Positions 12,208-23,472 of a stretch of 64,000 nucleotides of DNA are shown piece after piece; positions within the stretch are counted from its first letter, which is position 1; each line of letters begins with the position of its first letter. A model generated the notes under the pieces. The model saw only the letters and a list, made by a program, of their open reading frames with translations. It made no database searches and was not told where the DNA came from. The DNA is from Spizellomyces punctatus DAOM BR117 (lineage: Eukaryota; Chytridiomycota; Chytridiomycetes; Spizellomycetales; Spizellomycetaceae). The stretch spans positions 1,647,299-1,711,298 of the forward strand of contig NW_015971537.1 of the NCBI RefSeq assembly GCF_000182565.1, in the 5' to 3' direction. Both the position numbers and the translations under genes were made by a program.

Positions 12208-14062
12208 ATGACTGCGGGGAGTATTATGACTTACTATGGAAAAGGTTGCATTCAGGTCATAAATCTCTCTTTGACTGGCGATGGGATAAACTGGATGGTG
12301 TCGGTAAGTTACAAGTCCGGCTATAAAGGCAGCTCCAGAGTCGGGATAGAGTTTATGACTATTGCACTCCTTGTACCCCTTTGTAAGCTATCTGGAAAGT
12401 CAGTTTGAAGAGTGTATTTGCTGCTCGATTGCTAGACGGCGATACAAAGTTAGAGATACACTTCCTCAAGAATATTGGCAAGTTCGGTGGAAGCAAGCTT
12501 GATTTTGTGACCTTTGAAGGACCCGATATACATCGACTCGCGAAGCAAGTTTCGGAGGCTGCAGGTAGGTAAATCAGCTCATCAGGCTGCGTCGCCCATA
12601 TTGAGCTTTTGTTTGCATGGCAGAGCTGGTGCGTTTCCGGAAACTCTTGGTCATCGTGAACCCGAGGGGCTTACCTTCAGGAGCAGGGGTATACAACGAC
12701 ATTGTGGGAAAGATGCTGGAATTGGCGGAAGTGGATATTGAGTTGTGGGTGACCGAAAGGCCTAACCACGCGTATGATTTCATCCAACAAGAGAGTAATA
12801 TATCACAGTATACTACAATAATTACCGTTGGCGGCGATAGAATAGTACATGAAGTTATAAATGTAAGTTCATCGAACCCTTTTGATTATTGTAATCTTTG
12901 AGTTTATGATTTATTTTGCACCTGTGCATGGCAGGCATTGCTTTCTCGGCCAGATTGGGAAACAGCGTCCAAAATTCCCTTGGGTATCATTCCCTCAGGA
13001 CCTGCGAATGCGCTCAACAGATCTCTTGATACTTTGGACCCGTATGTCGCTACGTTGGCTGCTATCCGCGGAGTGCCCCAACCGACAGATTTGATGGCTG
13101 TAACGACATCTTCCGGACAACGTGTTTATTCCCACTTATCATTCATGTGGGGATTACTGGCTGACATTGATCTGGAAAGTAAATGGTGGCGATGGATCGG
13201 TTCTTTGCGCTTTGACATATTCGGACTTTGGCGGATGGTAAACTTGAGGAAATATCAAGGAGTCCTTCATTACCTGCCTGTTGACGAGACTGGCCCACCG
13301 CACTTACATCGTGGACGTTCGCTTACTTCTCCACTGCAAGCAAGGGCTAAGTTTTCCAAAGAGCGGTCAGTAAGGTCGTTCAGTTCTCCGCCACGGCCGC
13401 GTCCACGTCCACGCGCCCCTGCAAAGTACGCACATCTAGATCCGTCCACTGGTTTGCCGTCGGGTTGGGTGACGCTGGAAGCCGGCTTTACTTCGTTCAC
13501 CGCTCTGAACCACCCATGGATTTCGTCATCTTTACTTGGTTGCAATTTTACCTCTGCGTCTGATGGCGTTATTGACCTGGTATTTAGCCAAACGGATAGA
13601 ACGGGATTTCTTCCGTTATTTTTGGAACAAGACAAAGCAAGACATATGAATGACAAAAGATGGCACGTCGAACGCGTCAAAGCCTTCATTTTGGAGCCGG
13701 GGATGAACCAATACGGCAACTTGGGACTGCTGGACGTGGACGGCCAAAGCATTGAGCACGGATGTGTTTGGGTGGAATGCTTGGAGAACGCAATCCGCAT
13801 ACTAGTTCCACCGGACCTTGCAGTACGCGAGATGGAGCGAGATCAGAAGAGAAGGCAGCGCATGAAAGCGGTACAGAAATTGGAAAGGAATCATATGCGA
13901 CCGTGGCAAGACATTATCAGCGAGAGCGAATTACTGAAATTACTGATATTACTGATCTATGACTTTTTTATTCCCACTGCCTTTAACATCGTGGTATGTT
14001 ATGTGTTTTGTTGGTGTATTTATCATTATTCGCTACTTTGGGCTATCATACGGAGGGCATAG
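12208..14062 (+). CDS. Sphingosine-kinase-like lipid kinase, catalytic loops altered
   Basis: Sphingoid-base kinase family (DAGK catalytic domain), normally phosphorylating sphingoid long-chain bases. Exons: about 12208-12301, 12403-12565, 12624-12862 and 12935-14062. Family marks: KLLVIVNPRGLPSG, SRPDWETASKIPLG, SHLSFMWGLLADIDLES, FDIFGLWRMVNLRKYQG, and a late YGNLGLLDVDGQSIEHG strand. The nucleotide-binding GGDG loop reads GGDR here (bases 12829-12840): the Asp is kept but the following Gly is replaced. The GSGNA loop reads GPANA. Both changes are unexpected for an active kinase. The C-terminus adds a strongly hydrophobic stretch (about 13935-14050), a possible membrane anchor unless it is unspliced intron. 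N-terminal start and first junction are uncertain. Confidence 0.82.
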
Positions 14063-14350
14063 TGATAGGGTATAGTTTGTCATATTCTTCATTATTTGTT
14101 TACATTTGATCCTTGGTCTGTAATTAGTGTGCAGGTGGTAGAAAATGTCACTAGGGACAAATTCTCCCTCCAACCCACTACAGCCGGTTCTAATTTACAA
14201 TTAGCCAGCCTGTCCAACCCTTCATAACCTATCCTGCAAACGAGTCCCACCCCTATCCTAACTCGCTACAGGTTCCAGCCTGGGTTGAACTGGGGTACGT
14301 GCAAAGCAGCACGATTCCACTAACTAACTACCACTAGGCCCAATTACACA

Positions 14351-14605
14351 TTACGGTTTTTCTAACCGGGTAACTAAGCCCACCACCACGAGAGAAATCC
14401 TACTAAGCCCTTGATTTCGAAATTCTTTAGTCGGAGGATGTTCAGATACTAAGGTAGATCAGAATTAGACTGGGTAATCCGCGTGGGAAAATCAGCAAGA
14501 AATACCTGCGATCGTAGCAATATAGTAGTAGCAGCGTTTACAAGGGGTTATGTTGTTGTAGTCGGGTGGGCGAGGTCCTTGGCACCACCACATCGGCGTT
14601 CTCAT
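14351..14605 (-). CDS. Small two-exon gene, copy A of a local paralogous pair (unknown function)
   Basis: Not recognised. Exon 1 is 14605-14506 (ATG, 33 codons plus one base), intron 14505-14449 (GTATTT...CTTAG), exon 2 14448-14351 ending in TAA; about 65 residues. The peptide starts MRTPMWWCQGPRPPDYNN, contains ITPCKRCYYY, and ends with a basic segment TKEFRNQGLSRISLV followed by GLVTRLEKP. It lacks a clear signal peptide. A near copy lies at 62898-63130 on the other strand, with the same intron position and phase, TATA box, leader and 3' flank. Differences in exon 1 include one whole-codon insertion and several synonymous changes, which suggests coding constraint. A TATA box sits about 75 bases upstream. 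It could alternatively be a spliced non-coding RNA or part of a dispersed repeat. Confidence 0.6.
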
Positions 14606-14678
14606 GATTGATGAGAGTTGGGCAGATGCTTGTGAGTCGAGGACTGGTGAGAAAAGAGGGAAGAGGGAGCAGGTCCCC

Positions 14679-14685
14679 TTTTATA
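14679..14685 (-). promoter_or_regulatory. TATA box of small gene copy A
   Basis: On the minus strand the sequence TATAAAA is followed by a CT-rich leader and, about 75 bases on, by the ATG at 14605. The matching position upstream of copy B also has a TATA box, and the leaders share CCTCGACTC and AAGCATCTGCCCA. Confidence 0.6.
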
Positions 14686-14693
14686 GACCTTTG

Positions 14694-14760
14694 GCATGCG
14701 CCTCACCGTAGTTTAAAAAAAAAAACATTAGCATGCCACACCGCAGTTTGGAGAACATTA
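14694..14760. repeat. Two-copy imperfect direct repeat upstream of copy A
   Basis: Two tandem units at 14694-14730 and 14731-14760 share GCATG, CACCG(T/C)AGTTT and ACATTA. The first contains a run of eleven A where the second has GGAGA. It lies just upstream of the copy A TATA box. Possibly promoter elements; no function is shown. Confidence 0.55.
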
Positions 14761-14811
14761 GCAGGACGCTTTGAGCAATAGATGGGGGTGCTGATTATGC
14801 GATATAACTAA

Positions 14812-14825
14812 CCGGATTAATCCGG
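14812..14825. promoter_or_regulatory. Perfect 14-base palindrome CCGGATTAATCCGG
   Basis: Perfect inverted repeat in the 415-base region between the divergent starts of copy A (14605, minus) and QCR9 (15021, plus). It could be a dimeric transcription-factor site for either gene. The inference rests on symmetry and position only. Confidence 0.35.
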
Positions 14826-15020
14826 ATAATAATGAGTTCTAGTGCCATTTTCAATCACCTCCACATTAAGATGTCCACCTTACGTAATCATCTCCCGAGT
14901 TCAACCCGTACATTTCCATGGCAACAACGCGCTTCAAGCAATGTTTCGAACCAAATCTGCCAGTTGCTTCTGCAAAACTGACCTCCAGCAACCGCATCGT
15001 CGTTCAATAGCTTTTCCCAA

Positions 15021-15353
15021 ATGGCCTCTGCAATCGCAAAGCAAACCTACAACGGTAAGTTGTTCCTCTTTCATTATTAACAAAGAGATTGCTGCTCTCT
15101 TTTACCGTTCGGCTCACTTTTTGAAATTCAGTCTTCTTCCGCCGAAGCTCCGCCTACCTGGCTGGCATCTTCGCGTCGGCCTTCGCTTTCGAAATTGCCT
15201 TTGACACTGTATCCGACAGGGTGTGGGATTCGATCAACAAGGGGGTACGTTGCGATTCATTTGTTCAAATAGCGATACCGCCAGTCGGTTGACCCAATTT
15301 TTTGTGCCTTGCAGCGCCAGTGGAAGGATATTCGTGACAAGTACATTCAGTAG
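15021..15353 (+). CDS. QCR9: Cytochrome bc1 complex subunit 9 (QCR9/UQCR10)
   Basis: Small inner-membrane subunit of respiratory complex III. Three exons: 15021-15054, 15132-15244 and 15315-15353, about 61 residues. The product starts MASAIAKQTYN, then FFRRSSAYLAGIFASAFAFE, the single membrane helix typical of the family, then FDTVSDRVWDSINKG and a last exon RQWKDIRDKYIQ. Size, helix position and the W-[KD]-x-I near the C-terminus match the family. Both introns have canonical GTAAGT/GTACGT donors and CAG acceptors. The 5' flank is shared with the small gene on the other strand. Confidence 0.92.
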
Positions 15354-15705
15354 AAATGCAGATGTACACGCTTCATACCTCCATCCGTTTTGTTACTCCT
15401 ACTATATCAATGTTGCACACCCGGCATACGGTTTGGAGTAGAATAACCATGTAATGAACAATAACTGGAATACACCTTTTAATATCAGTGTGGATCTATG
15501 AGTGGGTAATTAGGGGAAGACCGGCATCCATGTGTATGTCTATTGCGCTCTGACGGTCAACTACAGCAAAAGCGAGTATCAGCACCATGATTCTGCCCTG
15601 TGGCCGAATCTCTCTCACCGCATACAGCGCTGAACCAATAGGCCTACATGAGTTACATAACTCCATATCATAGTCCTTTACAGATGCTCCCCAGCTACAA
15701 AGCAC
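15354..15705. other. Convergent intergenic region, 352 bases
   Basis: Lies between the QCR9 stop (+) and the CASC3-like stop (-). Expected to hold both 3' UTRs. No supported gene or RNA. Confidence 0.5.
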
Positions 15706-17843
15706 TCAGGCAGTTGTCTCCGCTGTCTTCGCGCCAGTAGTTTTCTCAGCTTCGTTGCCTACCCGCTTGCCTTCACTCTCCGCGTCATCTGGTCGACGAA
15801 TTCGCACAGGTACGGATGGCGATGATTTGACATCAACAGGAATCGCCTGCCCACTTATGACAGGTCCAACTGACATTGGCATTGACATCGCTTGTGGAAT
15901 GTACATGCCGTTCGAGTAAAATGGTACGGGTGCACTAATAGCACCCATCATCGCTGGAGGAACGGATGCATTTATGGCTGAGGGGAACATGGAAGGGGCG
16001 TAGTATAGTTGTCCTCCCGGTCCATAATATGCGAAAGCAGGTGTTGCAGAAGCCGCACTCGATCCGGGACCTTCTGGCGTCGCCGGGTTTTGCGCTTGGG
16101 GAACATATGAGTAATTTTGATACGCTTGAGGGTACATGTAATTGCTTGCATAGCCATCCGCGGGGACCATTAGCCCGTTTTCAGTCATTAATACGATTTG
16201 CCCAGAGCTCGTCATCATAGGATGTATCGTAATGGTCGTCGGATCCGGTTGCCCCACGCTGGCCGCCGATAGCGTCGCGTATGGTACATTGTCCACAGCT
16301 TCCGCCGGCTGATCGTAGGGCGATGCTGATTTGGGATATGTCTTATTATATCGATTTTTAGTTGATTGTTTGTGCCGGCCTTCACTCCATGATGGATCCG
16401 ATGTTGTATGGGACGAAACTGACGTGGCCACAGCAGGTTGAAATTCGGGGGCATCCACCGCCTTTTTAAGATCATTGCCGGTGTGCTTTTCTACTTTCTC
16501 AACATCATTCGCAGGCTGATCTGGGCGGGACTGAGTTCGCGACGCACCGAGATATCGTTTACTCTGACGTGGAGCTTGATCTCCTGTTTCATCCACTGCA
16601 GGTCGTCCGCCCACGCCACTGCCGACCGTGTAATAGCGTTGCGTTGGGTGTTTTGCCTTCTGACTCGCCGGTGATAGTGCCGCAGAGATTCCATTGAGCT
16701 TCCCTCCTTCTTGATTCCGCTCCTCCGCCAGTTCTTTGCTAGCTTTGAAATCAGGTGTAGACTTCCTCTTTGTGATGGTGACTGCGTGCTCTCCTACCCT
16801 AAAGGTGGATCGCATCGTCTACGATGGAGGTCCGATTAGAATATAAGAGACAAGAGGAGTAACTCACTTGATGGATAAGTTTTACAAACCTCACTATCAC
16901 GCGGAGTCCAGCTTTTCCTATGTCGCAACTTTCCTGGATCGTTGTTTGCAAGTTCTTCGAACTTATCATGTACCCATTTCTTCTCCGTTGGATCAGCCAC
17001 TGATGGATCATATACTTTACGGGGTGGAGTCATTTCTCTGTAACTATTAGATATTCCGCGAGATAGATCTGGAACTTCGACGTCTGATTCCACTGGGGCG
17101 CGAGGTTTTGAGTTCTGTTCTGAGGGAGCAGGCAAGCGGTAACCAGGTGAACGACCAAAGGGTCGGCCGCGACCTCTGCCACAGCAAATCAAAATTCAAC
17201 TGAGAAAAAGAGCATGAAAATGGATAGGTGAAGACAATTACCTGAATCCGCCTCTCCCCCGTCCCCTTCCAGCAAACCGGTCATCATGTAGCCAGAATTT
17301 TCCAATGCTAGGAGTAAATGATGGATCTTCGCGTAGTTTTCGGCGGTACTCGTCCATGTCTTTCTGCTTTTTTTCAAAACTCGTACCCAGCGACTGTCGC
17401 GCAGCTGCCTCCTTTCCCTTTTCCCGTCCATCTTTGGTGCCGACTTTTTGATCCGAGCGATCGTCCTCGTACTCAATCTCTTCGTCTTCGTCTCCCAGCG
17501 TAGAATTACCTGCACCCGCCATACCTGCTTTTCTTGAACCCCCTTGCTCGTCACCTTCTACCCCAAACTGTCGTTCGCTATCCAATGTCCTACGTGATTT
17601 TAGTTCCCCCTCCTTAGATGCGTCCCCATCGGACAGCGTACCCGGAGGTACCCCATTTCCTTCCGTGCCTTCCTCTTCACCCTCCTCCTCCTCCTCCTCT
17701 TCAGATTCTGTCACCGCCTCGCTCACGTCATCACTCTCGTTTCCTGAGTAGTCCTCGTCCGAACCACTCAGATCAGGACCATCGGAGCCTTCCTCTGAAA
17801 GGTCGTCAGCGTGGTTACGACGACGGGATAAAAGTCGGCTCAT
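15706..17843 (-). CDS. CASC3: CASC3/MLN51/Barentsz-like exon-junction-complex protein
   Basis: Likely core partner of the exon junction complex, binding eIF4A3 through the Btz (SELOR) domain. ATG at 17843. Exon 1 is very acidic (Glu/Ser-rich) and ends in the Btz start: DPSFTPSIGKFWLHDDR, then a GRGRGRGGFRGRGRGR run spanning the first intron. Exon 2 (about 17178-16895) gives PFGRSPGYRLP and the second Btz half, KKWVHDKFEEL. Exon 3 (16815-15706) is a low-complexity Pro/Tyr/Ala/Met tail with many YAPS- or PGGQLYY-like patches, likely disordered. The W-x-H-D pairs on both sides of the RG-rich loop support the call. The second junction (after the SE codons near 16895) is uncertain. A fungal CASC3 fits the intron-rich genome seen here. 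Confidence 0.8.
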
Positions 17844-18208
17844 AGTTTGCGGATTACTATCAGACGTGGATGCCGAAGTTCTCGGTCTGGGTTAAACGTT
17901 TGGCTGAAGCGCCTGCTTGGAAGTTGAATTGCGATTTTATGTCCGCCAGACAGCAGCGCTTTGCCCAAATGCCTTCTGGCATTAAATTTATAATCAGCTG
18001 GATCATGTGATACTACTTACGTCAGCATCGGGCAGCAGCAACCGACGCATCGAATGGAGACGTATGTTTGTCCTTGGTAAGGTATCGCCCATCTGGAGTA
18101 TCCTGAGGGTGTATTCTGTCGCCCGTAACCATTGAGTGTCGTCAGCGTTGTCAACAGATTTTAGGTCATTCTATATTGCCTTGTGCTTGATGAAAGCCTT
18201 ATGGAAAT
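17844..18208. other. Divergent promoter region, 365 bases
   Basis: Separates the starts of the CASC3-like gene (-) and the hybrid histidine kinase (+). Should contain both promoters. I see no TATA box I would call and no open frame worth listing. Confidence 0.45.
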
Positions 18209-21200
18209 ATGGCCGCAGCAAAGGCAGTTCTAGGAATGGTCAAGGATGATGATATGCAAGATGTTGAAGAAGGAAATAGTAATGGAGCTGCTCCAACTTC
18301 CACAAAAATACATCGCCGGCCTTTACGGTTTACTATTGGCTTTAAACTTGCCCTCTTTGTCGGGATTTTGACGTTGCTCACTGTAGGTGTGTGAACACGG
18401 CTAAAAGTTTGCAATATGCTTTCTGTATATCAATCATTGCACCAAACAGGAGTCATGGCGGTGCTAGCTTGGGCTACGAGCTCCAGGCTTCTCTCCGCAC
18501 AGATCAGTGAACGCATGAACACTATTGCATTACTCCGAGCGCAACATCTAACCATGTACATCGCAAACACCCTTGGAAATCTTCAACTCATATCCAGTAG
18601 GGTTCTGATTCAGAATTACCTGAAAAGAATTGTAGAAGGGGGTAACATGACAGAATTTGAACTCGACATCGGGGAGAATGACCTCAGAAGTGCCGTGTCG
18701 AGCTACCAAGGCATGGTAATGATAGAATTTCTCTTACCCAACGGAAGTACAATCTTTCAAACAACAAGGGATGACATATCACTGGACACATTGGACGCCG
18801 TGCGTTATCGCCCAGGGGATTCCCTCACGAGCGGTTTCAAGCTGTACAATCCTATACGACTTCCGTCAGGGCTGTTTGTGTGGGCATTAACCGCACCTGT
18901 AAAGTCACTTTCAAACGCGAGCATGGACCTGGGGATGGTGCACATAGTCACTGAGACGTTGGATATTGGGGATATACTTTGGGATAGAGGTGGGGTACTG
19001 ACTGCAGAAAAGTGCCAACGGTAATCCTAACTATATATCGGTGATAGCTGGCTTAGGTGATACAGGACAGCTTGTTTTGGTTGCTCGCGAAATGAACGTA
19101 AGATCCTCTTGTAAACTGCTACCATATGGACCCATACTGCGAGATTGGCCTCCTTTGTTGACATATTTGCCATCGTGCAGGATGAATATCGCTTCGTTAT
19201 GCCCCCTGAACGCCATCCAGAGGTCTTCAATACCACAAATCACCAACTATCAGAATACGAAGCATTGTCGACAGCCGTTCAGCATAACTCTAGTGGTGTC
19301 ACTACGGGGACGTCATACGACGGGACATTAGTCGTGACCAGTTACCAATTCATCCCTCATGGCAACTATATTCTTCTGGCTGAGCAGTCTTCCTCCGAGA
19401 TCAATGGTCCAATTCATCGTCTTCGATTCTACCTGCTAATGGGGATCATTGCAAACTTGGTAGCCACGCTTCTCATCTCTATATTTGCCGCACAGTACAT
19501 TGTCGTGCCAATCAGGAGACTAAGAACCCTAGCGTTGACGTTTAGCCGGGGAGATTTCTCAGCAAGAGCAATATGCAAAGAAGGCACATTTTCAGACGAG
19601 ATTAGAGAGTTGAATCAAGCTTTCAACACTATGGCAGTTCAACTGAGTAGTCAATATGAGGTGCTGGAAAGGAGGGTTCAGGAGCGCACAGAAGAGCTGG
19701 CAGCGGCAAAGCGAGAGGTAATTGCACATACTCGTCGGTAGTCGTATTAGGCTCAACGAACTCATTTGTACTTATGATACGCATTTATTAGGCTGATGGC
19801 GCTAATGCAGCAAAGTCGGCGGTAAGTTTGAACTTGCCACCGATATCAGTATCGTGCTGCTTTACCTTACACTTTCCTCCCTACAGTTTTTGGCTGCCAT
19901 AACTCATGAGTTGCGCACTCCTCTGAACGGGATTATTGGGCTCAGTGCGCTACTTGCCGAAACGTCGCTGAACGAGGACCAGAAAGACCTGATTAGTTCT
20001 ATACGAGGTACCGGACGCGTATCGCGCGAAAGACTGTCCTATAAGTTCAATACCTAATATCGTCTTAGAATGTAGCGATGGATTGTTGATCATTGTGAAC
20101 GACGTACTGGATGTAAGTCACACAATGCCAGTAGAATTCCTTTACATGTGCTGAATTTGTTTATCTTCCGTCCTTTTCCTCGATTAGTTCTCAAAGGTGT
20201 GTGCAGCTTCAAGCAAGAAGGCCGTATACTCCGTTTTCGAGTGACTTTTTGGAAATTCGTTCTTCTTTGACCTTGTTCACTTCTTCACATATTAGATAGA
20301 GGCCGGCAAACTTGAACTGGAGAGCCGCCCCTTTGACCTGCAACAGTGCATCGAGAACGCCCTATACCTTCTCAATCTCAAGGCTTCACAGAAAGGGCTA
20401 ATTCTTTCACACCGAATAGAGCCGAGCACACCAACGTTTATAATGGGCGATACTGTCCGGCTTCGGCAAATTCTCATCAACCTGGTCGGAAATTCAGTGA
20501 AATTTACGTCAGAAGGTTATGTTCTGGTAACGGTCACCGCACGCGCTAATGGAAGCAACACAGTCGAGCTGAAATTCCAAGTTGAGGATACCGGCATTGG
20601 TATACCGTCAGAAGCGCTTGGGAGGCTTTTTCAATCGTTTTCTCAAGTTGATTCGTCGACTACGCGGCAATATGGAGGAACAGGCTTGGGGTTGGCGATT
20701 TGCAAACAGTTGGTCCAAATGGTAATGGCATCGTACATTTCTTTGACTTTGACCGTGCTTATCTCACCGGCACTGCGGTCCTCAGATGGGTGGAACAATA
20801 TGGGTTACATCTGAGCAAGGCAAAGGAAGCGTCTTCTCCTTCACTATCAGTACCAGCGTTGTTAGTTCGAACAAGATCACAAAAAAGACGGAAGCGAAAG
20901 AAGAACTATTGCATGATTTAGCTGATAGGTATCCCATGCGACTGCTAATGGCAGAGGACAACGCAGTCAATACCAAATTGGCAACGAGGATGCTGCAGCG
21001 ACTGGGATATACCGTTGACGTGGTAACAAACGGAGCGGACGCTGTCGAGGCCGTCAACAACCGTCCATACGATCTGATTTTGATGGATATGCAAATGGCA
21101 AGTAACAGAGGGGTTACTAAATGTCGTGAGATCCCTTGGTGATTGATTGTTCTAAATTATACTCTGGCAGCCAATTATGAATGGATTGGACGCAACGATG

Positions 21201-21543
21201 CGTATTCGAGCTGACAGGAAAATCGATCCTCAGCCTATAATAATAGGTAATGCATTCCCTGGTGGATGAACTTGCGCACAGATGACAATCTTGTCCATTA
21301 AGTTAATTACTCCTGCCAATAGCTCTGACTGCGAATGCAATGGACACTGACAGGATAAAGTGCCTGCAAGCAGGGATGGATCATCATTTGTCGAAGCCCA
21401 TCAAATTGGAGGTTCTTGCGGAGGCTTTGGAAATATGGGGTGCACGAATAGCGACTAATCGAATACGTCGCAATACGATGGCATCACTGGAAAGGGTTTC
21501 TGAGAGTGTCCTCCAGATTAAATCTCATAATTGGTCCGTGTAA
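18209..21543 (+). CDS. Membrane-anchored hybrid histidine kinase
   Basis: Two-component sensor kinase with fused receiver. At least nine exons. A first membrane helix ([17 protein letters not shown], about 18330-18385) is followed by a large extracytoplasmic sensor (18450-19420) and a second helix ([20 protein letters not shown]). A HAMP-like linker ([20 protein letters not shown]) and coiled coil follow. The H box is [15 protein letters not shown] (about 19887) with the phospho-His, the N box [15 protein letters not shown], then DTGIGIP and GGTGLGLAI (ATP lid). The receiver (about 20935-21460) has [11 protein letters not shown] acidic residues, the phospho-acceptor in LILMDMQMP, the ALTANA block and the HLSKPI lysine. 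All catalytic motifs are intact. No PAS or response output domain was seen. It probably feeds an Ypd1-type relay; the stimulus is unknown. Convergent with CHFR, 109 bases apart. Confidence 0.9.
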
Positions 21544-21652
21544 ATAAGGAGATACGCTGTGGTATAATTTGTATACGATGAGTTCATAAATCGCAAAAAT
21601 ATACATAATGCTGAAATCATTCTCAAATCATCACTAACATACGGGTCGAGAT

Positions 21653-23472
21653 CTAAAATCGAGTGCGAGGACAAACATGGTTCAAGCGTTGCGCATGCAT
21701 GATATTGTGGCTCTGCGTTCGACATTCCCTGCCATACCAACAGTCTGGCCTTGAAGCCACCACAGGCGGTAGCCTTTCAGGATCGATGTCTTCACGGTAC
21801 AAGTAGCAAATTTCGCAAAACACGCGCGTAGCGCAACCGATGCAAGCAATGGATTCTGGTGTTACTGGAGTCAATCCCAACAACTGAGGGGTGCTTCCCG
21901 GACTTCTCCTAGGAGACACTGCGGATCCTGAGGCTTGCTCACTGGGACCGCGGTCGCCCTCAGAAGCTGCCACATTGTCGCGTCTGGCATCCACCTCGTG
22001 CGCCCCACATTGGAGTATATACTGGCCCGCCCGGATACGTTGCAGTCCTATCAGCCAGAGTGCATTCACGGACGGAAGCAACTCGCCCACATACATTCTC
22101 AAGATTTCTTGCTCGTGCACGTTGTAACGGAACGCGCTAGGCGGCAATGCATGAAATTCGTACTCCTCCAGCGATTTCAAGGCCCCTTGCCCGGCAGGTG
22201 TGGAGCAGCCAGCCCCTCGAGTCGCATTGAAGTATAAATCACAGTAGGAATGTTGGCAGAAGGCGCAGCGTTGCAACGCTCGTTGTCCGTCTGTCCTGTC
22301 AGGCATCCTACTCATACACGCCATGCAAGACACGTGCACAGGATTTTGCTCTGAACATTGATATCCGTCCGATGCTCTTCCAGGTGGACACTGTGAACAT
22401 CGGCTAGGTTCCACCTCTTCATCTTCATCATTGTCATCCCACACCACCTCGCGATCATCGTCACTTTCATCATCCGATGACCACTCTCGAGATCGCCTTC
22501 GTGGTCGGACGGGTTGGTCGGACGTGTATTGATTTGAAATTTCCAACGTACGAAGGTCTTCAGGATCGCGCTGCTTTTCCGGATGAAGCCGAAGGTACGC
22601 GGCTACCAGGTTGTTAACAGTATGATTTCGCGCCACCATTGTCACCGCCCCCCGACATTGCGGACACTGACTCGATCGTTCATTCCACTTACTATAGCAG
22701 CCACCGCAAAAGGAGTGCAGACATGGTACAAGTGAGACCACTTGGTATAGGATGTCATGACAGATGCCACTAATGATGTAAGGAAGGTAAGCGCAATAGG
22801 TAACTTTGAAAGTCGACTAAAAAAAGGTGGACGGTTGACTATCAGGTGTAGCACCAACCAAATCAAGTTCTCTTCCATGTCATCCTGTCCTGTGGCTTTC
22901 TGCCGTTTGGATTCGTGTTCGGGGTTCAAAACGTCAATATCAAGATCATCATCAGTCGGGCGTTTGACTGCTGGAACCACCGCCGCCGTTACAGCCGCGG
23001 TATCCGCATCTTGATGAAGGATTCTCACAATATACCATGGTACCCCCTCTGAAGTTTTCATAAACGAAAGTGTGTCTCCTTGCTTCAATTGCCGCGTCTC
23101 CCCTTTCCCAAGCTTTTCACCGTTGACAAAGGTCCCATTTGTGGATAAGTCTGTAACGCAAATTCCTCCACCTTGACTATGATCAATAAAAACTCTACAA
23201 TGGTGTTTACTTATTCTCGGACAATCAAGAGTTGTGAGAGGCGAGCTCGAGTGCCGTCCAAATACAAGCTCTTGGGTTTCCGATGACAAGGTGACGGAAG
23301 CAAACTTCGATACTTGGGATTCCAAAAGGGCTAGCGCATTCTTCTCAACAACCTCCCCAGACTCATCGTCCGATTCCACTACGAATGTGGCGTCTTTTTC
23401 CAAAGCCGATGTTGCCATCAAAGTGACAAGATCTACGAAGAGGGTGCATGGCGGATTTTGGTGATATTCCAT
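21653..23472 (-). CDS. CHFR: CHFR E3 ubiquitin ligase (FHA-RING-PBZ)
   Basis: Checkpoint with FHA and RING finger ubiquitin ligase. The FHA domain lies near residues 65-145 (VFGRHSSSPLT, ISKHHCRVFID, DLSTNGTFVNGEKL). After one intron (about 22868 to 22766) the RING finger reads CGICHDILYQVV, CLHSFCGGCYSKW and CPQC. A Cys-rich middle (CSQCPPGRASDGYQC, CMACMSRMPD, CAFCQHSYCDLYF) and a long alpha-helical part follow. The C-terminus is a PBZ zinc finger (PDCWYGRECRTQ then HNIMHAQRLNH and CPRTRF), which in animals binds poly(ADP-ribose). The whole domain order matches animal CHFR rather than the shorter yeast Dma1/Dma2. The ATG at 23472 is the first in frame; an additional 5' exon is possible. Confidence 0.92.

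Noticed and set aside
13270-13800. Minus-strand 176-codon ORF
   Set aside because: Antisense to the conserved sphingosine-kinase-like exon.
14210-14330. tRNA/SINE-like A and B box look in the flank of copy A (minus strand)
   Set aside because: Only part is shared with copy B and no cloverleaf forms; the shared flank is better explained as duplicated 3' region of the small gene.
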